In this document: in pieces, positions 31,869 to 40,415 of the stretch | Numbering within the stretch: position 1 is the stretch's first letter | Layout: the number at the start of each line of letters is the position of its first letter | Origin: JBPCQA01 sp050998615 | GTDB taxonomy: Bacteria > Actinomycetota > Actinomycetes > Propionibacteriales > Nocardioidaceae | DNA: 64,000 nt | Direction of reading: 5' to 3' | Assembly: GCA_050998615.1 (NCBI GenBank) | Contig: JBPCQA010000045.1 | Coordinates: 8,597-72,596, forward strand | Program-made: the position numbers and the translations under genes | The notes under the pieces: generated by a model | Databases searched by the model: none | What the model was told of the DNA's origin: nothing | The model's input: only the letters and a program-made list of their open reading frames with translations

Positions 31869-32945
31869 CTAGATCCAGCCGTGGCGGGTCGCATGGGTGG
31901 CCAACTGGAATCGGGTCACGGTGCCGGTCCGGGCCATCAACTGCTCGAGGTAGCGGAAGAAGGTACGCCGACTGATGCCCAGCACCTTCGCCACCTGCTC
32001 GTCGCTGACGCCCGTGCTCAGCAGACTCAAGAAGCGCGCCTCGATCGGCTCCAACGCGGGCTGCGACGTCGAGCCGTCAAGCCGCAGCGGCCGCGCGGTC
32101 TGCCAGCACATCTCCCACAGCCCGGCCAACGCCGACAGCAGGCTGCATCGGCGGAGGATCAACGCCGAGTGACCTACGTCGGTCTCCGCCGTCGTCAACG
32201 ACACGATCGCGACGCCGTCGTCGATGATCAACAGCTTCACCGGCACGTGCAACAAGACCCGCGACTCCTCGCCGGCCTCCATCGCCGGTCGGATGTTGTG
32301 CTCGAGGTATTGCGAGATCTCGATCGCCTCGCTGGCATAAACGTGCCGGCAGATGACACCTCGACCCAGGTTTTCGATCTCGATGGTGTTGATGTCCGTC
32401 CCGCCGTGGTACGGCGGGCAGTCGAGCCCGCGAACCTGCTGTCGTGCGCTCCGCTCGAGCATCTGCACTCGATCGATTACTGCACTGCCGCGCACCACTT
32501 CAAGCAACCCGTGAGACCCCTCGGTGCCGACCGTGCGTCGATAGTGGGCGAAGGCCTGCAGGGTCGCGGCGCTCGCCTCTCGAATCTCCAACTCTCGCCG
32601 ACGCGCCATCAACTCGATCGCCGACTCTGGAGGCAGCGGCTTGATCTTGCTCGACAGGCTGCGCAGGCCACCGACCAGGCCTACATCGGCCATCCCCTCC
32701 AGGTCGGCGAACACGCCTGCCGACGTGAGCCCGGCTGCCTCAGCGAGCTCAAGCGGGGTGAGCGGTCCGGACGCCAGCAGCGCGTCGTACATCTTGGCTT
32801 GATCTTCACTCAACCCAAGGCATCTCATCCGGGTGACGATCGACTCTGTGACAAGACCCGTGCGTGGTTCGGACACGATTTGACACTGTAGTGCCACTGA
32901 CACCAAACGCGCACCCAGTCGATCTGGCAGCCGGTAGACAGTCAC
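31869..32945 (-). CDS. Transcriptional regulator with TrmB-like N-terminal and LuxR-type C-terminal HTH
   Basis: 358 residues. N-terminal winged helix of the TrmB type (RCLGLSEDQAKMYDALLASG, then PLTPLELAEAAGLTSAGVFA, ~42-79); a central PLD-like/sensor region (~130-270); and a C-terminal tetrahelical HTH (EARFLSLLSTGVSDEQVAKV then LGISRRTFFRYLEQLMARTG). This architecture is common in actinobacteria as a DNA-binding regulator of nearby transport or secondary metabolism genes. GTG 32945 is supported by GGAGG four bases before it. The S53 protease gene starts 44 bases away in the opposite direction, so both neighbours are candidate targets (inference). Confidence 0.78.
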   Translation of the reverse strand: MTVYRLPDRLGARLVSVALQCQIVSEPRTGLVTESIVTRMRCLGLSEDQAKMYDALLASGPLTPLELAEAAGLTSAGVFADLEGMADVGLVGGLRSLSSKIKPLPPESAIELMARRRELEIREASAATLQAFAHYRRTVGTEGSHGLLEVVRGSAVIDRVQMLERSARQQVRGLDCPPYHGGTDINTIEIENLGRGVICRHVYASEAIEISQYLEHNIRPAMEAGEESRVLLHVPVKLLIIDDGVAIVSLTTAETDVGHSALILRRCSLLSALAGLWEMCWQTARPLRLDGSTSQPALEPIEARFLSLLSTGVSDEQVAKVLGISRRTFFRYLEQLMARTGTVTRFQLATHATRHGWI

Positions 32946-32988
32946 TCGACCTCCGAGTCAGGCGGTCAATACCCCCAAGGAGACGAAA

Positions 32989-34971
32989 GTGAGCACTGCG
33001 ACACGCAAGGCGGTCAGCATCCTGGGCGCCGCGACGTTGTCCCTGTCATTCGCGGCGGCGATGACGCAGTCGGCCTCGGCTGGACCGACCAATTCGGCGA
33101 CATCCAATCAGGCAACCGGGCACCACCCGATCGGCCACCACCCGACGCAACGGCTGTGCAGCACACCGACGCGACCGGGCGTCATGGCCTGCTTCGCGAT
33201 TCGACGTACGGATAGCCTTCACCAAACGGTCACCAGCAACGTCTTGCCGCAAGGCTACGGCCCCGCGGACATCCAAAGCGCCTACAACCTGGGCTCGGGG
33301 GGAGGGGGAAGGACCGTCGCGATCGTTGACGCATACGACGACCCGAACGCCGAGTCCGATCTCGCGACCTATCGAAGCCAATACGGGCTGCCGCCCTGCA
33401 CCACCGCCAACGGCTGCTTCAAGAAGGTCAACCAGCGCGGCTCCACCACCGGACTGCCGCGCGGCGACACCGGCTGGGCCGGTGAGATCAGCCTCGACGT
33501 CGACATGGTGTCCGCCGCCTGCCCGAGTTGCCACATTCTCCTGGTGGAGGCCGACAGCCCGACGACTGCCAATCTCGGCGCCGGAGTCAACACCGCAGTC
33601 TCGCTCGGCGCCAAATACGTGTCCAACAGCTACGGCGGCGGCGAGACCGGCAACGAGAACTCGACCGACAACAGCTACTACCACCACCCAGGCGTGGCGG
33701 TCACCGCCAGCACCGGTGACAACGGCTACGGCATCTCCTACCCGGCGTCGTCGAAGTACGTCACCGCGGTAGGCGGCACGTCGCTGACCCGGTCGGGCAA
33801 CTCTCGCGGCTGGTCCGAAAGCGCCTGGAGCGGTGCCGGCAGCGGCTGCTCGATCGATGAGGCGAAGCCGGCCTTCCAGTCAGGCGTCAACACGGGCTGC
33901 AGCAACCGGGCTGACGCCGACGTGTCGGCAGTCGCCGACCCGCAAACCGGTGTTGCCGTCTACCAGACATACGGCGGCAGCGGCTGGGCAGTTTACGGCG
34001 GCACCAGCGCCTCGTCGCCGATCATCGCCAGCGTCTACGCCGTTGCCGGCGTGCCGGGCTCGACAGACACCCCCGCCGCCTACCCATACGCCCACACCGG
34101 CAACCTGTACGACGTCACGACCGGAAGCAACGGGTCGTGCACGGCCACTGTCCAGTGCCACGCCGGGCCAGGCTGGGATGGCCCAACCGGGCTCGGCACA
34201 CCCAACGGGACCACCGCGTTCGGCTCGGGGGGTGGCCAGCCCAGCCCGGTGGGCGTAACTAACCCAGGTAGCCAGTCCGGGACGGTTGGCACCCCGGCAA
34301 GCCTGCAGATGGCCGCCAGCGGAGGCACCCCGCCGTACACGTGGTCGGCAACCGGCTTGCCGACCGGGCTCGCGATCTCCTCGAGCACCGGCAAGATCAC
34401 CGGCACCCCGACCACCCAGGGCAGCTTCACGGTCGGTGTCACCGCCACCGACAGCGCTAGCAACTCCGGTAGCACGTCGTTCACCTGGACGATCAGTGCC
34501 GGCGGTGGAGGTGGCGGGTGCTCCGGACAGCTGTTGGGCAACCCCGGCTTCGAAACTGGCACCGCAGCGCCGTGGGTCACCACCACCGGTGTGATCGCCA
34601 GCAACGCCGACGGCGAAACCGCGCACTCGGGCAACTACTACGCATGGCTCGACGGCTACGGGCAGACCCATACCGACAAGGTCAGCCAGACCGTCACGAT
34701 CCCGTCCGGATGCACCGCAATGTTGAGCTACTACCTGAAGATCACCACGAACGAATCCGGCAACACGCCCTACGACGTGTTGAACGTCCGGGTCGGCTCG
34801 ACGGTGGTCGCGACGTACTCGAACGTCAACGCGACCGGGGTGTACGTGCAGCACACGCTGAACCTGAGCCAGTACGCCGGCCAGCGGGTGACCCTCAGCT
34901 ACACAGGGGTGGAGGACAGCTCGCTCGCGACGTCGTTCTTGCTCGACGACGCGGCTCTGAACCTGAGCTAG
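32989..34971 (+). CDS. Secreted S53 family (sedolisin-like) serine-carboxyl protease with Ig-like and C-terminal beta domains
   Basis: 660 residues. Signal peptide (~1-31, cleavage after SASA), a short His-rich linker rather than the long S53 propeptide, then the catalytic domain (~80-410). Active-site residues: Glu166 and Asp170 in AGEISLDVDM, oxyanion Asp244 in ASTGDNG, Ser340 in YGGTSASSP. Next a putative Ig (He_PIG) domain (GVTNPGSQSGTVGTPASLQM..., ~420-505), a Gly-rich hinge, and a ~150-residue beta domain (LGNPGFETG...) of carbohydrate- or surface-binding type. Acts outside the cell, possibly at acid pH like other sedolisins. SD AAGGAG before the GTG. A bidirectional terminator follows. 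Confidence 0.88.
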   Translation: MSTATRKAVSILGAATLSLSFAAAMTQSASAGPTNSATSNQATGHHPIGHHPTQRLCSTPTRPGVMACFAIRRTDSLHQTVTSNVLPQGYGPADIQSAYNLGSGGGGRTVAIVDAYDDPNAESDLATYRSQYGLPPCTTANGCFKKVNQRGSTTGLPRGDTGWAGEISLDVDMVSAACPSCHILLVEADSPTTANLGAGVNTAVSLGAKYVSNSYGGGETGNENSTDNSYYHHPGVAVTASTGDNGYGISYPASSKYVTAVGGTSLTRSGNSRGWSESAWSGAGSGCSIDEAKPAFQSGVNTGCSNRADADVSAVADPQTGVAVYQTYGGSGWAVYGGTSASSPIIASVYAVAGVPGSTDTPAAYPYAHTGNLYDVTTGSNGSCTATVQCHAGPGWDGPTGLGTPNGTTAFGSGGGQPSPVGVTNPGSQSGTVGTPASLQMAASGGTPPYTWSATGLPTGLAISSSTGKITGTPTTQGSFTVGVTATDSASNSGSTSFTWTISAGGGGGGCSGQLLGNPGFETGTAAPWVTTTGVIASNADGETAHSGNYYAWLDGYGQTHTDKVSQTVTIPSGCTAMLSYYLKITTNESGNTPYDVLNVRVGSTVVATYSNVNATGVYVQHTLNLSQYAGQRVTLSYTGVEDSSLATSFLLDDAALNLS

Positions 34972-35012
34972 TCGTCGCGTCGCGCCCCACCTCGTCCCCT
35001 GGCGCGACGGAC

Positions 35013-35050
35013 GAAAGTGGGTGGCTGGCTTTGGTCGGCCACCCACTTTC
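35013..35050. terminator. Bidirectional hairpin terminator
   Basis: GAAAGTGGGTGGC (35013-35025) and GCCACCCACTTTC (35038-35050) form a perfect 13-base stem with a 12-base loop, between the ends of the convergent protease and methyltransferase genes. Confidence 0.75.
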
Positions 35051-35071
35051 ACGCCCAGTTCGAGCGGTGGG

Positions 35072-35842
35072 CTAGCTGAAGTCGATGAGCAGACCGTCAT
35101 CCAAGCCGCCGGCCGGGGGCTGGCGCTGGGAGTCGGCCAGCCCGGTGACTCGGGAGCGGTAGCAGTAGGTTTTCCACGGCATCAACATGCCGTCGGGTCC
35201 GCGGCCAAAGCTGTCGTAGATGGCGCCGACGGCGGCCATCAGCTCGGCTTGGTCAGCAGCGGTGCGGGACTCGGGGCGTGAGTTCGCGGCGGCGAATTCG
35301 GTCAAGCTGTCCTTGTGGAATTGCTGCCAGTGTCGGAAGACCTTGAGCTCACTTGGCGCGAAGAGCTCGGAGCCAGCCACTGGATCGACTGGATCAGCTG
35401 GAACTTCTCGATCGTCTTGATCGTCTGCCGCAGGCTGCATCAGGGCAAGCACCCGCTTGACCCATGGCACCTTGTCGTCGCCGTGGCTCCAGGTCAAGCC
35501 GAGCACGCCACCCGGTCGCAACACCCGGGCGATTTCGGGCAGGGTGCGCTGGTGATCGAACCGGTGGAAGGCGTGGCCGGCGATTACCACGTCGACCGAC
35601 GACGACGCCATCGGGATGTCTTCTGCGGCCGCCTGCACGCGACGGGCTGCCGGAACAGCGTCGCGCAACGCGGCGAGCCGCTGCGCCGACGGTTCGAGGG
35701 CGACCACATCGAGACCTTGATCGACGAGGCGCTTCGTTAGGTGGCCGGAGCCCGCGGCGACCTCGAGAACGCGGGCGCGGCCAGTGCCGACCAGCCACCC
35801 GACGGCTTCGGCTGGGTAGTCCGGGCCGCGATCGTCGTACAT
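35072..35842 (-). CDS. Class I SAM-dependent methyltransferase
   Basis: 256 residues. Methyltransf_11-type Rossmann fold: motif I VLEVAAGSGHLTKRL (~25), acidic residue in VVALEPSAQRL (~46), motif II DVVIAGHAFHRF (~85) and the post-motif LRPGGVLGLTW (~107). Starts directly with MYDDRGPDYP, typical of small-molecule methyltransferases such as the UbiE/BioC group. Substrate not determinable. It stands alone, convergent with the protease gene. Confidence 0.85.
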   Translation of the reverse strand: MYDDRGPDYPAEAVGWLVGTGRARVLEVAAGSGHLTKRLVDQGLDVVALEPSAQRLAALRDAVPAARRVQAAAEDIPMASSSVDVVIAGHAFHRFDHQRTLPEIARVLRPGGVLGLTWSHGDDKVPWVKRVLALMQPAADDQDDREVPADPVDPVAGSELFAPSELKVFRHWQQFHKDSLTEFAAANSRPESRTAADQAELMAAVGAIYDSFGRGPDGMLMPWKTYCYRSRVTGLADSQRQPPAGGLDDGLLIDFS

Positions 35843-35977
35843 GGGATGTGAGGTTAGCCGACCGTGCGCGGCAAACGCCGCGAGTGCCTCCTACGCTGAA
35901 GTTGTCACAGCGCGAAGAGCCGAGGCGGCGACCGTCAGCAACGGTCCTGAGCGTAGCTAGAGGGCTAGGGTGACCAG

Positions 35978-36694
35978 GTGGCGGACTGGTTCGCAGACTG
36001 TGCGTTCTCAGCGGGGGTTCCGGCCGCGCTCGTGGCCGCCCGCGACGGGATCGACGCGTTGCTGCGCGACCGGGGTCTACGGCGGACGACGCCGGCCGTC
36101 ACCGCGGAATCCCTGATCCGCGGCGCTGCCGCCTCCGCACAGATCGACGGCAGCATCTCGAGTCTGGACGAGCTACGTGCGGGCGCCGGGGATGCGACTG
36201 CGTCGGCCGCCGCGCGGCTGTCCGCCGAGCTGCTCTCGCTTGTCCCGATCGCCAACCGCTCACCGCTACAAGCGCTGGCCCGGATGCATGCGCTTGCCGC
36301 ACCGCGCGACGCGGAACCGGCTGGCGTGGGACGTCCGCGGCGTGAGCCTGGCGTGGCTGCCCGGCTGCAAATGCTGGCCCGCAACCTGGTGGCGTCGACC
36401 ACCGCCCCGGCCATCGCGGTCGCCGCTCTTGCCCATGCCGAAATCGCCGTCCTGACCCCGTTCGAGTCGGCCAACGGGTTGGTGGCCCGAGCCTTGGAGC
36501 GACTGATCCTGGTGGCCAGAGGGGTCGATCCGGCCTCGGTGACGGTTCCGGAGGCGGGACATTTGCGCGCCGGCCCCGCCTATCAGGGCGCGCTCGCTGG
36601 ATATGCCGAGGGAACGCCGTTCGGGCGACGGGATTGGCTGCTGTATGCGGCGACCGCGATCACCGAAGGTGCGGCGTTGAGCCCGTTGCGCTGA
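35978..36694 (+). CDS. Degenerate Fic/DOC-like protein of unknown function
   Basis: 238 residues, helical, cytoplasmic. The layout resembles Fic proteins: an N-terminal inhibitory-helix-like region (AESLIRGAAASAQIDGSISS, ~43-62) and a segment HAEIAVLTPFESANGLVAR (~150) in the place of the HPFxDGNGR active-site loop. The catalytic His (HPF to TPF) and the nucleotide-binding GNGR (to ANGL) are lost, so AMP transfer is unlikely. A gene of this type next to the HAD/ssd cluster recurs in actinobacteria. The Fic relation is my pattern reading and not certain; no other function can be proposed. Confidence 0.55.
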   Translation: MADWFADCAFSAGVPAALVAARDGIDALLRDRGLRRTTPAVTAESLIRGAAASAQIDGSISSLDELRAGAGDATASAAARLSAELLSLVPIANRSPLQALARMHALAAPRDAEPAGVGRPRREPGVAARLQMLARNLVASTTAPAIAVAALAHAEIAVLTPFESANGLVARALERLILVARGVDPASVTVPEAGHLRAGPAYQGALAGYAEGTPFGRRDWLLYAATAITEGAALSPLR

Positions 36695-36961
36695 CTCCCG
36701 TTGAGATGGGCCGTTGCGCTGATCTCGTTGGGCTGGGCCAGTTGCCGCGGCCTGCGAACGGCGCCCTCGCGAGAAGACGACCGGTCGCTCAGCACGCGAA
36801 GCCTGGTTACCAGGCGCGCATTCTCATGATCGTCGGCCCGGGCTGTCCCGGAATCGACTGCCCTGGAAGAAGGGTAGGTCGCCGCGTGGGTGCCGGCCTC
36901 ATGTGCGGGTCATGGAGTTGTTATCTTCAATTGTACGCCGATATCGCGGCCAGCGGAAGGT

Positions 36962-37771
36962 CTACTGGCGCGTCGGTCTTCGGCGTGTCGCCGCAATGAG
37001 CACAGCACCGGCGGCAGCCGCGCCGGCACCGAGGGCTACCGCCGCGATGGTCCCTGGGCGTGCCGCAAACGACGCCCGCTTGCGGAGCTCGACGGGTTTG
37101 GTGAACGTCAACACCGGCCAGCCGCGATCCAGCGCGACCCTGCGGAGCGCCTTGTCGGGATTGACAGCATGCGGATGGCCGACGGTCGCGAGCATCGGAA
37201 TGTCGGTGGCGGAGTCGCTGTAGGCGTACGACGACGACAGGTCGTAGCCCTCTCGCTCGGCAAGCTCTCGGATGGCGGACGCCTTGTTCTCGCCGTACGC
37301 GTAAAAGTCGATCTCGCCGGTGTAGCGGCCGTCCGTCTGGGCCATTCGGGTGGCGATCACGCGGTCGGCGTCGAGCAGCTGACCGATCGGCTCGACCACC
37401 TCGGCGCCGGACGTCGACACGATGACCACATCACGAGCCGCGAGGTGATGGTGTTCGATCAGCCCGACCGCCTCGTCGTATACCAGCGGGTCAACGACGT
37501 GATGCAACGTCTCGGCGACGATGTCCCTGACGGTCTGCACGTCCCAACCAGACGCCAGCTCGGACAAGTAACGCCGCATCCGCTCCATCTGATCGTGGTC
37601 GGCGCCACCGAACAGATAGACAAACTGCGCGTAGCTGCTGCGCAGGACCGACCTTCGGTTGATGAGGCCGCCCTGGAAGAACTGGCGGCTGAAGGCCAGC
37701 GTGCTGGATTTGGCGATGATCGTCTTGTCGAGGTCGAAGAATGCGGCGCTGCGATAAGCCGGGGTTGCCAT
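36962..37771 (-). CDS. HAD-IB family phosphatase with C-terminal membrane segment (Rv3661-like)
   Basis: 269 residues. Motif I FFDLDKTIIA (DxDxT, ~10), motif II VSTSGAEV (~125), conserved Lys in ENKASAIRE (~167) and motif III YSDSATDIPML (~187) of the SerB-like HAD-IB group. A hydrophobic C-terminal helix (TIAAVALGAGAAAAGAVLIA, ~240-260) probably anchors it to the membrane. ATG 37771 is chosen: AAGGAG upstream; the open frame extends further to 37849. Substrate may be a phospho-amino acid or lysophospholipid. It is divergent from the 6C RNA/ssd locus, as in M. tuberculosis. The 267-base gap before it (36695-36961) shows no gene. Confidence 0.86.
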   Translation of the reverse strand: MATPAYRSAAFFDLDKTIIAKSSTLAFSRQFFQGGLINRRSVLRSSYAQFVYLFGGADHDQMERMRRYLSELASGWDVQTVRDIVAETLHHVVDPLVYDEAVGLIEHHHLAARDVVIVSTSGAEVVEPIGQLLDADRVIATRMAQTDGRYTGEIDFYAYGENKASAIRELAEREGYDLSSSYAYSDSATDIPMLATVGHPHAVNPDKALRRVALDRGWPVLTFTKPVELRKRASFAARPGTIAAVALGAGAAAAGAVLIAATRRRPTRQ

Positions 37772-37937
37772 CTCAGCTCCTTGCTCCAGCGGATGCTCGC
37801 TCGATCCAATCCTTGATCGTCTGACCTCGTTAGGGGAGGTCAGACACACCGAGGGTACGGGTTTGTCGAAGATTGCTGCACAAAACTGTCGGCACGGTAC
37901 GCTAGCGAAAGAGGATCAGTCGTCGGTACGATAAAAC

Positions 37938-38050
37938 CCAGACCCCCAGCGGCATCCCCCCGCCGCTGGAGTGACGGGTCCGGACTCCAACCCCCCCGGA
38001 GCCGCGACCCGAGGCAGCCCCCGGTATCCCCCCCACCGGGGGCTGCCGCC
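37938..38050 (+). ncRNA. 6C small RNA (B11-like)
   Basis: Three consecutive hairpins with C-rich loops. Hairpin 1: CCAGCGGC (37946-37953) pairs with GCCGCTGG (37962-37969), loop ATCCCCCC. Hairpin 2: GGGTC...GACCC outer stem with CTCC/GGAG inside and a loop of seven C (about 37976-38010). Hairpin 3: GGCAGCCCCCGGT (38013-38025) with ACCGGGGGCTGCC (38035-38047), probably the terminator. Loops of six or more C define the actinobacterial 6C RNA, which lies between ssd and the HAD gene in M. tuberculosis too. A -10-like TACGAT is at 37927-37932; the 5' end is estimated from it. Confidence 0.82.
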
Positions 38051-38175
38051 TCTCTACCCGACGCTTAGCTCACCATCGGGGCCACGGTTTCCCACAGCTG
38101 GCGCGGCTGGATGCGGCTGTCCACAGCTCCGCCATCGCTTAAGACTTCACGCGGGGGCTCGTCGAACATGGGTCC

Positions 38176-39249
38176 ATGGAACGAGTGCTCGCGGGTGGTC
38201 CGCCGCTGATCATCACGGCCGACCAAGATCTGCTCGACGGGTTGTTGCGCCTGTGCGCCGCCGCGGCCGTCACTCCCCAGGTGATCTCGGACGCAGCCAA
38301 GGCGCGTGCAGGGTGGTGGCAGGCGTCGGCCATCGTCGTCGGTGAAGACCGGGCCGACGACATCGCGCGGCTCGGCCTGAGCCGCAGAGACGGTGTGGCG
38401 TTGGTCTCCAACCGTCTTGAGTCACCGAGATTGTGGCAACAGGGCATCGCGGTCCGAGCCGATCACGTCGTGGTGTTGCCCGCAGATCAGTCGTGGCTGA
38501 TCGAGTGGCTCAGCAACGCGGTCGACGGTGGCGATCGGCAGGCGACCACGGTCAGTCTGATCGGCGCCCGCGGTGGGGCAGGCGCATCCACGTTCGCCGC
38601 CGCGCTGGCGTTGACCGCTGCCAAGCGACGCATGCGCGCTCTGCTCATTGACGCGGATCCGCTTGCCGGGGGCATCGAGCTCGTGCTGGGCTGTGAGCAG
38701 GATCAAGGCCTAAGATGGCCGGAAGTCGCCGCAACCCAGGGCCGGGTAAGCGCTTCCGCGTTCCGTTCCGCGCTGCCCGAGATCGACGGCCTCGCCGTGC
38801 TGTCGTGGGATCTGGGTGACCAGCTCCACACCGACCCCGACACCATGCGGTCGATGCTGTCAGCTGGTCAACGTGGGGCCGAGCTCGTGGTGGTGGACTT
38901 ACCTCGTCGACTCGACGACGCCGCGTCTGAGGCGTTGCTTGGCAGCGACGTGTTGCTGATGGTGATCACCTGCGACGTGCGCGCGGTCGCGGGGGCGAAT
39001 CGGATGCTTGCCATGCTCCGCACCCGCTGCGCGGATATCCGGCTGGTGGCTCGCCGGTTGTCGAGCTCGGATCTGTCGAGTGAGGCGATCGGGTCCACTG
39101 TGAGGCTCCCCGTGGCTGGCTGTGTGCCCTCTCGACGAGCCGTGGAGAGAGCGGTGAACGAGGGGCTCGGACCGTTGGGTCGCAGCGGGCTGGAGCGCGC
39201 GTGTGGCGCGGTGCTCGACGATGTCATCGGCCCCATCGGGTCCCCGTGA
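38176..39249 (+). CDS. ssd: Septum site-determining protein Ssd / CpaE-like ATPase
   Basis: 357 residues. CpaE/MinD-related protein at the head of the Tad pilus operon; M. tuberculosis Ssd (Rv3660c) alters septation and links to pilus genes. N-terminal receiver-like region (~10-110), then a P-loop region SLIGARGGAGASTFAAALAL (~127-146) and LLIDADPLAGG (~158). The usual signature Lys of the MinD Walker A (GKGGxGK) is not there (RGGAGAS), so ATP hydrolysis is doubtful. ATG 38176 follows a 125-base gap after the 6C RNA. Its TGA overlaps the tadA ATG. Confidence 0.9.
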   Translation: MERVLAGGPPLIITADQDLLDGLLRLCAAAAVTPQVISDAAKARAGWWQASAIVVGEDRADDIARLGLSRRDGVALVSNRLESPRLWQQGIAVRADHVVVLPADQSWLIEWLSNAVDGGDRQATTVSLIGARGGAGASTFAAALALTAAKRRMRALLIDADPLAGGIELVLGCEQDQGLRWPEVAATQGRVSASAFRSALPEIDGLAVLSWDLGDQLHTDPDTMRSMLSAGQRGAELVVVDLPRRLDDAASEALLGSDVLLMVITCDVRAVAGANRMLAMLRTRCADIRLVARRLSSSDLSSEAIGSTVRLPVAGCVPSRRAVERAVNEGLGPLGRSGLERACGAVLDDVIGPIGSP

Positions 39250-40415
39250 TGACACTCTCCCAGCCGGAGTTGCTCGACCGGGTCCGCTCACGTTTGGCCG
39301 AGCAGAATGCCGACGCCTCGCCGGCCCGGGTAGCCGACGTGCTGCGTGCCGAAGGACGACTTGTCGGCGATGCCGCGGTGCTGGAGGTGGTCGATGCCCT
39401 GCGTCGTGACTCGGTTGGCGCCGGGCCGCTCGAACCGTTGTTGCGGCTCGACGGGGTCACCGACGTGCTGGTCAACGGCCCCGCCGAGGTGTACGTCGAC
39501 GCCGGTTCGGGGTTGCAGTTGACCCAGGTGCGGTTCCCCGATGACGCGACAGTGCGGCGATTGGCGCAGCGACTCGCGTCATCGGCTGGTCGACGCCTCG
39601 ACGATGCATCGCCGTACGTCGACATTCGGCTGCGCGACGGCACCCGCTTCCATGCCGTCTTGGCACCGCTGGCCAGGCCCGGCACGTGCTTGTCGTTGCG
39701 GGTGCCGGCCCGCAAGGCAATGACCATCGACGAGCTGATTTCAGCCGGCGCCATGAGTCGCTGCGGCGCAGACCTCGTGCTTGACCTGGTGCGCGCGAAG
39801 GCTGCCCTGGTCATCTCCGGTGGCACCGGCTCTGGCAAGACGACATTGCTCGCGGCCCTGTTGTCGCGCACCGATCGCCGTGAACGCATCGTGATCGTCG
39901 AAGATGCTACCGAGTTGCGGCCGGATCACCCCCACGTCTTGTCGCTGGAAGCCAGACAGGCCAACGTTGAAGGCGCCGGCGCCATCACCCTCCGGGAGTT
40001 GGTGCGCCAGGCGCTGCGCATGCGGCCAGATCGGCTGGTAGTCGGCGAAGTGCGTGGCGCCGAGGTCGTCGACATGCTCGCCGCGATGAACACCGGGCAC
40101 GAAGGTGGTTGCTGCACGATTCACGCCAACGCCAGCTGTGACGTGCCGGCTCGGCTAGAAGCGTTGGGGGTGGCCGCCGGACTGCCGCGGGAGGCAGTCC
40201 ACTCCCAAGCCGGTGCGGCGTTAGATGCTGTGATCCATCTTCGCCGGGCCTCTGACGGCGTTCGGCGGGTGAGTGAAATCGGGGTCTTCACCCGTGGCTC
40301 ACGGGGCCTGGTCGAGGCGGTCCAGGCTGTCACCTTCAACCGCGAAGGTGAGCCGATGATGCGCGCCGGCGCCGCGGATCTCGAGTCATTGCTCACCCCC
40401 AAGGCGTGGTCGTGA
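39249..40415 (+). CDS. tadA: Tad pilus assembly ATPase TadA/CpaF
   Basis: 388 residues. Secretion ATPase of the type II/IV family powering Flp pilus assembly on the cytoplasmic side. Walker A SGGTGSGKTTLLAAL (~191), Asp box VIVEDATELRPD (~215), Walker B-type RPDRLVVGEVRGAEV (~258), His box NTGHEGGCCTIHAN (~282). N-terminal ~60 residues are the helical domain. Overlaps ssd and tadB by single-base TGATG junctions, indicating tight translational coupling. Mycobacterial counterpart Rv3659c. Confidence 0.93.
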   Translation: MTLSQPELLDRVRSRLAEQNADASPARVADVLRAEGRLVGDAAVLEVVDALRRDSVGAGPLEPLLRLDGVTDVLVNGPAEVYVDAGSGLQLTQVRFPDDATVRRLAQRLASSAGRRLDDASPYVDIRLRDGTRFHAVLAPLARPGTCLSLRVPARKAMTIDELISAGAMSRCGADLVLDLVRAKAALVISGGTGSGKTTLLAALLSRTDRRERIVIVEDATELRPDHPHVLSLEARQANVEGAGAITLRELVRQALRMRPDRLVVGEVRGAEVVDMLAAMNTGHEGGCCTIHANASCDVPARLEALGVAAGLPREAVHSQAGAALDAVIHLRRASDGVRRVSEIGVFTRGSRGLVEAVQAVTFNREGEPMMRAGAADLESLLTPKAWS

